Assembly (NCBI GenBank): GCA_025056175.1
Contig: JANWWK010000014.1
Location: 1-64,000, forward strand
Source of the DNA: Anaerolineales bacterium
GTDB lineage: Bacteria > Chloroflexota > Anaerolineae > Anaerolineales > Villigracilaceae
Reading direction: 5' to 3'
DNA: 64,000 nt
Every line of letters begins with the position of its first letter. Positions within the stretch are counted from its first letter, which is position 1. Below the pieces are notes generated by a model. It was given only the letters and a program-made list of their open reading frames with translations, had not been told where the DNA came from and did no database searches. Positions 35,549 to 43,676 of this stretch are shown here, one piece after another. The position numbers were made by a program, and so were the translations under genes.

Positions 35549-35645
35549 CTTTTACGCGTTCTCGCGTGGTGATACAATTTTAGAAAACCTGATAATTTTC
35601 TCAAATTTTCTCATATTTCTCTTTTCCGTCAAGGAGGCAAAAAGT
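35549..35645 (+). promoter_or_regulatory. Divergent promoter region of the copper locus with repeats
   Basis: For the regulator (minus): -35 TTGAGA (35599-35604), 16-bp spacer, -10 TAAAAT (35577-35582). For PCuAC (plus): -10 TACAAT (35573-35578), overlapping the minus -10. Candidate operators are two exact 10-bp direct repeats AATTTTCTCA (35594-35603, 35604-35613), followed by a partial third copy (35614-35621), and the inverted repeat ACGCG-TTCT-CGCGT (35554-35567). AAGGAGG precedes ATG 35646. Confidence 0.65.
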
Positions 35646-36152
35646 ATGAAAAAGTGTTTTGTGTTTTGGCTGGTTTTAATGACGATGCTGCTGGCGGCGT
35701 GCGGGGCAAATGCGCGAATGTCGCACGGCAGCGAGGGCGGCGGTCAACATACTTCGGGGATGCCGATGGATGACCAACCTGCCGTGACGGTTGGCGGGTT
35801 GGAAATTTACACGCCGAGAGCAATGTCGGGGACAAAAGGGCAGGTCACTGGCGGGTTTATGGTCATCAAAAACAATGGCGCAACCGCTGACCGCCTTTTG
35901 GGGGCTTCGTGTGGTGCAGCCATGATGACGCAGGTGCATGAAACGGTGATGGATGGCGATGTGATGAAGATGCGTGAAGTGAAGTCCATCGAAATTCCTG
36001 CCGGCGGCATGGTGGAACTGAAGCATGGCGGCTATCACATTATGCTGATGGACCTCAAGCAGGATGTAAAGGCTGGCGAAACCACCTCCTGTACGTTAAA
36101 ATTCGAAAACGCGGGCGAAGTGACGGTCGAACTTCAGGTCATGAGCCGTTGA
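35646..36152 (+). CDS. PCuAC copper chaperone lipoprotein
   Basis: Extracytoplasmic Cu(I) chaperone, 168 residues, that loads the CuA centre of cytochrome c oxidase together with Sco. Lipoprotein signal with lipobox LLAAC, a Met/His-rich N-terminal stretch (MSHGSEGGGQHTSGMPM), then the beta-barrel domain with the ligand pattern VHETVMDGDVMKM ... HGGYHIMLM (H-x-M and M residues). It is followed 16 bp later by the Sco gene. A haem-copper oxidase is implied elsewhere in the genome. Confidence 0.92.
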   Translation: MKKCFVFWLVLMTMLLAACGANARMSHGSEGGGQHTSGMPMDDQPAVTVGGLEIYTPRAMSGTKGQVTGGFMVIKNNGATADRLLGASCGAAMMTQVHETVMDGDVMKMREVKSIEIPAGGMVELKHGGYHIMLMDLKQDVKAGETTSCTLKFENAGEVTVELQVMSR

Positions 36153-36168
36153 GCCGCGTCAGGTTGGT

Positions 36169-36771
36169 ATGAAACGTCTGTTTCTGATAATTGTCAGTCT
36201 CACTCTTCTGCTGATTGTGGGCATTGGGGTCTTTCAACTTACCCGCCCGCCCGTGTTGCATGGCACGGTCATCGAACCCCCCAAGCCCATGCCAGATTTT
36301 ACACTGCAATCGACAAATGGGCCGGTTTCTTTGAGCAATTTTCGCGGCAAGGTCGTCATTCTGTATTTTGGGTACACGTCTTGCCCGGATGTTTGTCCCA
36401 CCACGCTGGCGAATCTGCGGCGTGCCTTCAACGAGTTGGGCGCCGAAGCAGAAGGGGCGCAGGTCTTGTTTGTGGCGGTGGATTGGAAAAAGGACACACC
36501 GGAACGGGTGGCTTCGTATTTGAGTGCATTTCATCCTGCTTTTGTGGGGTTGAGCGGCAACGAAGCGCAAATCAACGCGGTGACGAAGGATTTTGGCATT
36601 TTCTATCAGATTAATCCCCCCGATGAAAATGGCTATTACACCGTAGACCACACAGCGACCACGCTGGTGTTAGACCGCGAAGGCCGTCTGATGTTAACCT
36701 GGCCCTACGGTCTGACAGCAGAAGAAATGCAGGCAGATTTGCGGGCGGTTTTGCAGCAAACGAGCCGGTGA
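36169..36771 (+). CDS. SCO1/SenC-family copper-delivery protein
   Basis: Membrane-anchored thioredoxin-fold protein, 200 residues, for cytochrome oxidase CuA assembly. One N-terminal membrane helix (LFLIIVSLTLLLIVGIGVF), then the domain with Cys72-x3-Cys76 in YTSCPDVCPTT, VDWKKDTPERV, and the copper-ligand His in VDHTATTLVLD. Length and motifs are normal. Second gene of the PCuAC-Sco operon, ended by a strong terminator. Confidence 0.94.
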   Translation: MKRLFLIIVSLTLLLIVGIGVFQLTRPPVLHGTVIEPPKPMPDFTLQSTNGPVSLSNFRGKVVILYFGYTSCPDVCPTTLANLRRAFNELGAEAEGAQVLFVAVDWKKDTPERVASYLSAFHPAFVGLSGNEAQINAVTKDFGIFYQINPPDENGYYTVDHTATTLVLDREGRLMLTWPYGLTAEEMQADLRAVLQQTSR

Positions 36772-36785
36772 GTGATGCGAACGAA

Positions 36786-36817
36786 AACGGAGTCCGAAGC
36801 ACACTTCGGACTCCGTT
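36786..36817. terminator. Bidirectional terminator between sco and rhodanese genes
   Basis: Perfect 14-bp stem (AACGGAGTCCGAAG and complement) with a 4-nt CACA loop, followed by GCTTTT on the plus side. It sits between convergent genes and can serve both. Confidence 0.88.
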
Positions 36818-36833
36818 GCTTTTGCAGGCCTTG

Positions 36834-37307
36834 TTACGGTTCGATGGGATAGCCCAATTCCCGCCAGGTCTTCAGGCCGCCATCCATGCTGGTCACGTTG
36901 GTAAATCCGGCGCGGCGCAGGATGTCGCGACCCTCATCGGAGCGGTTGCCTGAGCGGCAGACGACTACAATGGGCGCATCTTTGGGAACAGGGATTTCTC
37001 CCACCCGTGCCGCCAATTGTCCCAGCGGGATGAGCGTGGTGTTGGGAGCGTGGTACTCGTTCCATTCTTCCTGTTCGCGCACATCGAGGAAGAACGCTTC
37101 ACCATTTTGGTAAAGGGCATAGGCTTGTTGGGGGCTGATGGTAGCACCCAGTTTGCCGTTGTTTTCGGCGTTTCCGCTCAGAATCAGGGCGACGACCACC
37201 AGTACGGCAATGCCCAGCAGACCGAGCTGGACGGCAGGCCGCCGCAGAAAGGCAAAGGGGTCACTCTGGGTCGTTTTGCGGCGGCGTACAGATGTTTTTT
37301 GGGACAT
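36834..37307 (-). CDS. Membrane-anchored rhodanese-like protein
   Basis: A 157-residue protein: basic N-terminus, one membrane helix (VQLGLLGIAVLVVVALIL, about 27-44), then an outward-facing rhodanese domain with FFLDVREQEEWNEYH, the active-site loop VVVCRSGNRSDEG (catalytic Cys) and the C-terminal GGLKTWRELGYPI. Single-domain rhodaneses of this kind handle sulfane sulfur or act as carriers; the substrate is not known. GAGG precedes ATG 37307. Confidence 0.9.
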   Translation of the reverse strand: MSQKTSVRRRKTTQSDPFAFLRRPAVQLGLLGIAVLVVVALILSGNAENNGKLGATISPQQAYALYQNGEAFFLDVREQEEWNEYHAPNTTLIPLGQLAARVGEIPVPKDAPIVVVCRSGNRSDEGRDILRRAGFTNVTSMDGGLKTWRELGYPIEP

Positions 37308-37411
37308 GGAAACCTCGTTTGACCGTAAAGTTTGGCAAAACCTGGCTCTCTTTCGCTATGAAGAGTCGTGGGTTTAGATGTCCCAAAGCGCCGAAAGTTG
37401 CGTTGAAGTGG

Positions 37412-39298
37412 TTACTTGCCGGCAGCGGTGGTTTCTTCACGCGGGTCGGCCCCGGCGTAAATCAGGCCATCTTCTCCGATGTGAATAGCGCCCACCGCGC
37501 CGAAATCTTTATCCAGCGGATATTCCGGGTTGACCTGAATGTTGTACCCTAACGCAGTGAGCGCATCGCTGACCTGGGCCGCCAGCGGCGGCTCCAGGCG
37601 AAGGCCGCCAACGGTGTATTCGTGGGGCGCAAACGAGGAGGGTGCACTGATGCTATAAAAGCGTGGGGCGCTGATGGCTTCTTGAATGTCCATGCCGAAG
37701 ACGACCATGTTCAGGAAGACCTGTACCAGCGCTTGCGCCTGCATATCGCCGCCGGGGGTGCTGTAGGACATGAAGAATTGACCGTTTTTGAAGACGATGA
37801 CGGCGTGGGGGGTGATGCGCGGACGTTTGCCCGGCTGTAAGGCGTTGACATGCGTCGGGTCCAGGCGGAACTGGTTCATGCGGTCGCCCAGCGTCAATCC
37901 CAGGCCTGGCACCATGGGGCTTTTGGGAAAGTCGGACGGAGTCACGACGACCGAGTTTCCGTATTGATCCAGCACAACCAGTTGGGAGGTATCCTGCCCC
38001 GGCCTGGTTTCAGCCAGGAGCGCAGAAACCAGGCTGCTCGCAGCAGGTTCTGGCTGTGTGGAAGCGGGCTGAAAGCCGGGAATCTCTCCAGGGGGCGGGA
38101 GCGTGCCAAACGCGCGCTCAGTCATCTGCTTTCTGCGCTGAGCGGCATATTCTTTCGAGAGCAGAATCTCGAGTGGGACGTTGACAAAGGCCGGGTCTGC
38201 CACATACGCTTCGCGGTCAGCAAAGGCGAGTTCAATCGCCTGCGTGACTGTGTGGATATATTGCGGGGAGTTGTGTCCCATGCTTTTCAGATCGAGACCT
38301 TCAAGAATTTGCAAGACCAGCGGCTCCATAATGCCCTGGGACCAGGTGCCGTTGCCGTAAAACGTGTATTCGCCATAACTGCCGCTGATGGGGGTTTCCC
38401 AGCCGCCGGTGTAAGTGGCAAGGTCTTCGTAGGTCATCAGCCCGCCCTGTTTTTTGTGCATCGCATCTATGGCTTGAGCGATGGGGCCTTTGTAGAAGTA
38501 GTCACGCACGGCCTGATAGCCCTGCTGGCGCGTGCCGCCGGCTTCGAGAACGGCGCGTTCGGCATTGGCGAGGGCTTCGAGGGTGTTGGCCAGGTCGGGG
38601 AAGCGCATTCGGTCGTGCAGGTGAATCGGTCGCCAGAACTCGCCTTGCAGGTATACGCGGGCGGTTTCGGGCATCAGAATGCTAAAGCCGATGCGTTCCA
38701 GGGCCGAGAATTGCAGGTTGCGGTACATGATGGCGTGAATGGGAAAGCCTTCCCGTGCAATTTGGATGGCGGGCGCAGCCAGTTCACCGAACGACATCGT
38801 GCCACATTCGGTCAGCAAGGCCGTGATGACATCGGGAGAGGCCGGGACGAGTTGCGCCCAGATATGAAAATCGGGAACGGTTTCGTAACCGGCATTCCGA
38901 AAGGTTTCGATGGTTGCGGCCTGTGGGGCTTTGCCTGCGCCGATGTAGGATTTGACCTGGCCGCTTTTGGCATCGTAATACAGCATGGGAGCCACGCCCG
39001 GAAAGGAGGCGGCTTCTCCATGGGTGACATTGAGTGTGAGCAGCGCCGCTACGGCGGCATCGCACGCGGTGCCGCCTTTTTCCAGCACGGCTAACCCGGC
39101 CTGGGTGCTCCAGGGTGTGCCAGCCACAATGGCATATTCTCGCCCAACAAAGAGTGGTTTTTGCGTACCGGTCGAATCGGTATATTCCATCAGGTCTCGT
39201 GGACCTTTGGGGAGCAGCGCGTAGACGACGAGGCCGAGAACAATCAGGCCGAGCAGGCCAAGCCCCAGCCATTGCAGGATGCGAAGAAGGGTTTTCAC
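37412..39298 (-). CDS. Gamma-glutamyltransferase-family protein, membrane-anchored
   Basis: A 628-residue Ntn-hydrolase of the gamma-glutamyltranspeptidase family, with an N-terminal membrane helix (LGLGLLGLIVLGLVVYALL) rather than a cleavable signal. The large-subunit region starts AIVAGTPWSTQAGLAVLEKGG. The autoprocessing site, normally TTHxSV, reads DTSQLVVLD: the nucleophile Thr is kept, but the next Thr and His are replaced. Later come GDRMNQF and YSTPGGDMQAQALVQ. It could be a glutathione hydrolase or an acylase-like relative. Start GTG 39298 has AGGAG upstream. Confidence 0.85.
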   Translation of the reverse strand: MKTLLRILQWLGLGLLGLIVLGLVVYALLPKGPRDLMEYTDSTGTQKPLFVGREYAIVAGTPWSTQAGLAVLEKGGTACDAAVAALLTLNVTHGEAASFPGVAPMLYYDAKSGQVKSYIGAGKAPQAATIETFRNAGYETVPDFHIWAQLVPASPDVITALLTECGTMSFGELAAPAIQIAREGFPIHAIMYRNLQFSALERIGFSILMPETARVYLQGEFWRPIHLHDRMRFPDLANTLEALANAERAVLEAGGTRQQGYQAVRDYFYKGPIAQAIDAMHKKQGGLMTYEDLATYTGGWETPISGSYGEYTFYGNGTWSQGIMEPLVLQILEGLDLKSMGHNSPQYIHTVTQAIELAFADREAYVADPAFVNVPLEILLSKEYAAQRRKQMTERAFGTLPPPGEIPGFQPASTQPEPAASSLVSALLAETRPGQDTSQLVVLDQYGNSVVVTPSDFPKSPMVPGLGLTLGDRMNQFRLDPTHVNALQPGKRPRITPHAVIVFKNGQFFMSYSTPGGDMQAQALVQVFLNMVVFGMDIQEAISAPRFYSISAPSSFAPHEYTVGGLRLEPPLAAQVSDALTALGYNIQVNPEYPLDKDFGAVGAIHIGEDGLIYAGADPREETTAAGK

Positions 39299-39347
39299 TG
39301 TGGGTCTCCTGACGGTAAGGGAATAAGTTTAATTTTAAGCCGGAAAT

Positions 39348-39383
39348 CTTAAAACCTCCGCACAGGTTTGCGGAGGTTTTAAG
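39348..39383 (-). terminator. Terminator of the membrane PAS-like gene
   Basis: Perfect 15-bp inverted repeat CTTAAAACCTCCGCA and complement with a 6-nt loop. It lies 54 bp after the stop at 39438 and ahead of the gamma-glutamyltransferase start, on the minus strand. Runs of A and T at the stem base support a terminator acting in either direction. Confidence 0.8.
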
Positions 39384-39437
39384 AGATTCATCCAGAGTCG
39401 TCTGGGGCGGGCTGATAAACGCTCAAGCCTTGCGGCT

Positions 39438-41060
39438 TCAGGTCAGCAAGTTCATGCGTCCCAGGTTATATTTTTTCATTAAGCTGCGGGTGGTACGGTC
39501 GGCCTCGCGGTGCAGGCGTTCGGTTTCTTTGCGGACGATTTCTGTTCCGGCCAGGTCGCTGATGTATTCGCGTCCGGCAGCCAGCAGGATGGAGACAGAT
39601 TTGCCCAGTTCATCGCGCCTGACTTCGTCTGGCACGTTGAGTTCTTGCTCCAGCACACGCACAAGAAGCCGCTGTTCTCGGGCAACCCGGTTGACGCGGT
39701 CGCTCAACCCGGCGGCGCGGCGTGACCCTTCGTATTGAACAGCCAGGCCGGCCAGCATTTTGTAGTGTAAATTGAAGTAGGTTACCAGCAGTTTCTCTTC
39801 GTCTTCGCCGCTGACGCCACTCAGGTAGAAGATGTTTTCGACCAGGGCGCGCTCTTCGTTCGTCAGGCCAGCGCCGGCTACACCTTCGGTCAGAACTTGC
39901 ACTACCATATCCATACCGGTATAGCGCCGCTGTTGGTCTAAGGAGGGGATGGCAGTAATCCAGGCTTTGCTTCCGGCGCGGAAGTAGGAGGGTTCGATGA
40001 TGTATTTTTTCAGGTTGCCCTGTTTGCGGAGTTGAGTTTTCATCTCCTGGAACGTGGTGTCCGAAATTCCCAGCACTTGCTGAACCGGGCTGCCGGTCAG
40101 AACGATAGAATCCGGCAGGCGCGTAATGTAGCGAAAGTTCAGGCTGGCTTTGATGACGTGGTCGTTTTCATCGGTGAATAAGAGTGCATTCGCATTCGGT
40201 AAGAGTTCTTCTTGCCTGGAAGCAGGTTTTGGCGGCTCGAACTGGTAGGACAATGCGGTTTCATAGACGAAGAGCCCAAAAGCGGCGAACGCATACCAGG
40301 CATAATGGAAGAAGTTAGCGAAAGAAGTCAGAAAGCCTGGCCCGAAATTGGAAGGAAGGGGGACAATGGCTTCCCCAAGAAATTTGAGACTGATTGCTAT
40401 TGCCAGGTAGCGCCAGGGGCCGCCAAAGGTTTTCCATTGCGCCAGGACAATGTTCCCCAGGAAGAAGAGTAAACCCAAATCGGCCAGGGAGTGCAACAGA
40501 GCAGCGATGCCACCGGCCAGGCTGGGGACTTGTCCATTGAGGAGCGGTAGAAGGCGAAACAGAACCACGTAGAGCAACCCGACCGCCACTCCGCCCCACA
40601 AACCCTGTAGTTGACGTTTTTCCGGCAGCGATTCGAGGGCGGTGTAGCGCAGTGCAAGCGCGTAAAACAGGGGAATCAATCCCAGCAGGGCGAGCCAGTT
40701 GAGCAGGGTGAGGGATGGCTGGGGCGAAGCCAGGATGAGCAGAAGGCGGACAAATTCCAGCACGCTCCAAAAGCCGGCGCTCACTGAAATCACCATCCAC
40801 ACCCAGTTGGCGCGCGGAATGCTTTCTAGCCGCCGATAAATGCGGATGGCTAATATCGTGAACAGCAGGGCGGTCAGCAGGGCTATCACGCCGTTTAGCC
40901 CATGCACAAAGCGCCCGCCCCCAATGCGCAGCAGGTTGATAAGAAAGACCAGGATGCCCACCGCAGAGGCGGAATATGTTATCGCCAGAAAGCGGTCGTT
41001 ATAGGAGAAGATTTCGTTGATTTCGGCAGGAGATTTATACTCGAGGCTGCTTTCGTTCAT
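39438..41060 (-). CDS. Multi-pass membrane protein with cytoplasmic PAS-like and helical domains
   Basis: A 540-residue protein that I do not recognise as a named family. Residues about 25-270 hold seven membrane helices, reminiscent of the 7TM sensor modules found ahead of PAS domains. Residues about 290-400 look like a PAS domain (ANALLFTDENDHVIKASLNF, ITRLPDSIVLTGSPVQQVLG). The rest is mostly helical with no kinase, cyclase or phosphodiesterase motif, so the output is unclear. AGGA precedes ATG 41060, and a strong terminator follows. A signal-transduction adaptor is plausible but unproven. Confidence 0.6.
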   Translation of the reverse strand: MNESSLEYKSPAEINEIFSYNDRFLAITYSASAVGILVFLINLLRIGGGRFVHGLNGVIALLTALLFTILAIRIYRRLESIPRANWVWMVISVSAGFWSVLEFVRLLLILASPQPSLTLLNWLALLGLIPLFYALALRYTALESLPEKRQLQGLWGGVAVGLLYVVLFRLLPLLNGQVPSLAGGIAALLHSLADLGLLFFLGNIVLAQWKTFGGPWRYLAIAISLKFLGEAIVPLPSNFGPGFLTSFANFFHYAWYAFAAFGLFVYETALSYQFEPPKPASRQEELLPNANALLFTDENDHVIKASLNFRYITRLPDSIVLTGSPVQQVLGISDTTFQEMKTQLRKQGNLKKYIIEPSYFRAGSKAWITAIPSLDQQRRYTGMDMVVQVLTEGVAGAGLTNEERALVENIFYLSGVSGEDEEKLLVTYFNLHYKMLAGLAVQYEGSRRAAGLSDRVNRVAREQRLLVRVLEQELNVPDEVRRDELGKSVSILLAAGREYISDLAGTEIVRKETERLHREADRTTRSLMKKYNLGRMNLLT

Positions 41061-41276
41061 TGGGCGATTCCTGTCAGGATAATTCTTCGGGGCTGAGAGA
41101 AAAATGTTAACCTGGCATTATTGTAATCCAACGCTGTCCGACTGCAATGCAAAAATCCTTGCAAACCAGGCTGCACAGGTTTCCGCCTGTTTGACCGTCT
41201 GAAAGCAGGGGGACAAACGCGGACGCTACGGGTCGGTACGACAAAGCAACAGGGGGTGTGCAGAAATGACGAATCA
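41061..41276. other. Intergenic stretch with no recognised feature
   Basis: Between the glnS terminator hairpin and the start of the membrane PAS-like gene. I see no coding frame of note and no RNA family. The AT-rich right flank of the PAS-like gene (41100-41125) may hold its promoter, but no -35/-10 pair stands out. Confidence 0.5.
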
Positions 41277-41298
41277 CCCGGCAGAGTGCTCTGCCGGG
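41277..41298 (-). terminator. Hairpin terminator of glnS
   Basis: Perfect 10-bp stem CCCGGCAGAG/CTCTGCCGGG with a 2-nt loop, 8 bp after the glnS stop. A partial outer pairing (41264-41270 with 41305-41311) extends it. The following T content on the minus strand is moderate. Confidence 0.7.
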
Positions 41299-41305
41299 CG
41301 TGGGG

Positions 41306-43012
41306 TCATTTCAGTTTGCTTTCGATTTTTGCCCAACTGTCTTTGAGCGTTACTGTGCGGTTGAAGACCGGTTGGCCGGGCCGGCTGTCGGGGTCGGTGC
41401 AGAAGTAGCCAACTCGCTCGAACTGGAAGCGTTCACCAGGCGCAGAATTGGAGAGCGAGGGTTCCACAAGACAATCGCTAAGGACTTCGAGCGAGTTCGG
41501 GTTGAGAATCTCGTCCAATTCGCCTTCATCGGGACGTTCAACCGTGAACAATTGCTCGTAAAGTCGTACTTCGGCGCGCACGGCGTGCTGCGCCGAGACC
41601 CAGTGAATGGTGGCTTTGACCTTGCGTCCATCGGGGGCATCGCCACCGCGCGTGGCGGGGTCGTAGGTGCAGTGAACTTCAGTGATGTTGCCCTTCTCGT
41701 CTTTGACGACGTGCGTGCATTTGACCAGGTAAGCATAGCGCAGGCGCACTTCGTTGCCTGGAAACAGGCGGAAGTACTTGGGCGGCGGCACTTCGCGGAA
41801 GTCATCCTGTTCAATGTAAAGCACCTTGGAGAACGGCACTTTGCGCGTGCCGGCAGCGGGGTCTTCGGGGTTGTTGATGGCGTCCATCTCTTCGACCAGG
41901 TCATCGGGATAGTTGTCAATGACCAGTTTGAGCGGTTTGAGAACGGCCATGCGGCGCAAAGCGGTCTTGTTCAACACATCCCGGATGACGGCCTCGAATT
42001 GCGCCATTTCGACCCAGCTGTCGTTTTTGGTCTCGCCCAAACCGGTGACGAATTCGATGATGGCTTCTGGTGGAACGCCGCGCCGACGCAAGCCGCGCAG
42101 CGTGGTCAGACGCGGGTCATCCCAGCCGCGCACGATGCCGCTTTCGACCAGTTTCCTTAATTTGCGCTTGCTCATCATCGCATAAGTCAGGTTCAGGCGC
42201 GAGAACTCAATCTGCCGGCTGGGGAAGATGCCCAGTTTCTCGATGAACCATTCATACAGTGGACGATGGATGATGTATTCGTTGGAACACAGCGAGTGGG
42301 TGATGCCTTCCATCGAGTCGTTCTGTCCGTGCGACCAGTCGTACATCGGGTAGATGTGCCATTTGGTGCCGGTGCGATGATGTGGAACGTGCATGATGCG
42401 ATACATGACCGGGTCGCGCATCAGAATATTTGGATGTGCCATGTCAATTTTGGCGCGCAACACGCGGCTGCCTTCGGGAAATTCACCGTTTTTCATGCGT
42501 TCCAGCAGGTCCAGGTTTTCTTCGACTGAGCGGTTGCGCCATGGGGAATCGACACCCGGACGCACAGCGGCTTCGGTTTCACTCCACTTTGTGCCTTTGG
42601 GCAGGGTGCCGCGGTTGGCGCTCATCTCTTCCTGACTCTGGTCATCCACATACGCCAGCCCCATTTTGACGAGTTTGACCGCCCATTCATAAAGCAAATC
42701 AAAGTAGTCGGAAGCAAACGTCACTTTATCCCATTTGATTCCGAGCCAGGCAGCATCTTCCTGGATGGCTTCAACGAACTCCGTCTCTTCTTTGGCGGGG
42801 TTGGTGTCGTCGAAGCGCAGGTACAATTCGCCGCCGAATTCTTTGGCGGTGAAGTAGTCAATCAAGAACGCTTTGCAATGCCCGATGTGCAGGTAACCGT
42901 TTGGCTCCGGAGGCAGACGGGTACGGACGTAGGTGAAGCGACCGGTGCGCAGGTCTTCTTCCACCGCTTCGCGGATGAAGGATGGGATGCGGGAGGATTT
43001 GGTGACTTCCAT
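41306..43012 (-). CDS. glnS: Glutaminyl-tRNA synthetase
   Basis: Class I aminoacyl-tRNA synthetase charging tRNA-Gln directly with glutamine, 568 residues. HIGH motif in [32 protein letters not shown], and the KMSKS equivalent MMSKRKL. The C-terminal beta-barrel anticodon-binding part (about 345-568) is complete, with VLYIEQDDF and [13 protein letters not shown]. The motifs fit GlnRS rather than GluRS ([34 protein letters not shown]). Having GlnRS means the cell need not rely on the amidotransferase route for Gln-tRNA. An AAGGAT site precedes ATG 43012. Confidence 0.96.
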   Translation of the reverse strand: MEVTKSSRIPSFIREAVEEDLRTGRFTYVRTRLPPEPNGYLHIGHCKAFLIDYFTAKEFGGELYLRFDDTNPAKEETEFVEAIQEDAAWLGIKWDKVTFASDYFDLLYEWAVKLVKMGLAYVDDQSQEEMSANRGTLPKGTKWSETEAAVRPGVDSPWRNRSVEENLDLLERMKNGEFPEGSRVLRAKIDMAHPNILMRDPVMYRIMHVPHHRTGTKWHIYPMYDWSHGQNDSMEGITHSLCSNEYIIHRPLYEWFIEKLGIFPSRQIEFSRLNLTYAMMSKRKLRKLVESGIVRGWDDPRLTTLRGLRRRGVPPEAIIEFVTGLGETKNDSWVEMAQFEAVIRDVLNKTALRRMAVLKPLKLVIDNYPDDLVEEMDAINNPEDPAAGTRKVPFSKVLYIEQDDFREVPPPKYFRLFPGNEVRLRYAYLVKCTHVVKDEKGNITEVHCTYDPATRGGDAPDGRKVKATIHWVSAQHAVRAEVRLYEQLFTVERPDEGELDEILNPNSLEVLSDCLVEPSLSNSAPGERFQFERVGYFCTDPDSRPGQPVFNRTVTLKDSWAKIESKLK

Positions 43013-43257
43013 GACAATCCTTTTGAGTTTCGCACAAGAATCGTTTTTCAGGCAAAAAGCGACGTTCGCGGATGCTCAGACAAAACAGCAAATCAGCCGA
43101 AGTCGCATTTGCGAACGAGCAGAGTATAATTTCATGGAGAAGCCGTGCTGGGCTTCTGACGAGGTGCGCTCCGTCCAATCGTTGGGGAAATCGCTGCCAT
43201 ACGACGCGGCGCACAACCACGTCTCCACATTATAACAAACCATGCGGAGGAATGATG
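43013..43257. promoter_or_regulatory. Divergent upstream region of glnS and a small membrane-protein gene
   Basis: A 245-bp gap. On the plus strand TATAAT (43125-43130) is a plausible -10 with a weak -35, which would give a leader of about 120 nt before the small gene. On the minus strand another TATAAT lies at 43229-43234. I looked for a T-box or other riboswitch and could not recognise one. Confidence 0.4.
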
Positions 43258-43587
43258 ATGCCTGACCAGCAAAGCACGCCTTTTTGGGGAACGTACTTCG
43301 ACCGGGATGCTGTTCTGCGTCTGGAACGCCGGGTGCGGATATTGGGATGGGTTCTTTTTGGGATGTATCTGGCGCAGTATCTGTATGATACCGTGACCTT
43401 GCTGTATAACAATCTGTCGAACGGCTACCCGCCCGATTGGGCCTATCTTGTGCTGGGGTTGAGCCGTCCGGCGCAAGGCTTGATGCTGCTGGTGGTGCTG
43501 TATGTTCTCTCCAGTGCCTTGTTGATTTTGCTCGATATTGAACACAATACCCGTTGTGCGGCGCGCGCGTTGAAGCGCAGCAAATGA
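43258..43587 (+). CDS. Small two-helix membrane protein, unknown function
   Basis: About 109 residues. A charged N-terminus (FDRDAVLRLERRVRI) is followed by two membrane helices (ILGWVLFGMYLAQYLYD and GLMLLVVLYVLSSALLILL) and a basic tail. No family recognised. GCGGAGG gives the best spacing to the third of three consecutive in-frame ATGs (43252, 43255, 43258). It lies ahead of the cyclase-type gene on the same strand, 89 bp away, but that gene seems to have its own promoter. Confidence 0.7.
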   Translation: MPDQQSTPFWGTYFDRDAVLRLERRVRILGWVLFGMYLAQYLYDTVTLLYNNLSNGYPPDWAYLVLGLSRPAQGLMLLVVLYVLSSALLILLDIEHNTRCAARALKRSK

Positions 43588-43663
43588 AAACGGACGGGAA
43601 TTGACCGGCGAAACAAGATGCCAATCAATCAATAATGAAATGATATCCTCCTTCCACGTTCGA

Positions 43664-43669
43664 TATAAT
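43664..43669 (+). promoter_or_regulatory. -10 element next to the cyclase/ATPase gene start
   Basis: Consensus TATAAT ends 7 nt before ATG 43677, with no Shine-Dalgarno sequence in the gap. A leaderless mRNA is likely. Confidence 0.5.
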
Positions 43670-43676
43670 CGAAAGT

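Noticed and set aside
43013-43257. Possible T-box or other riboswitch ahead of glnS or the small membrane gene
   Set aside because: No T-box core, specifier loop or other known aptamer pattern could be found by eye.
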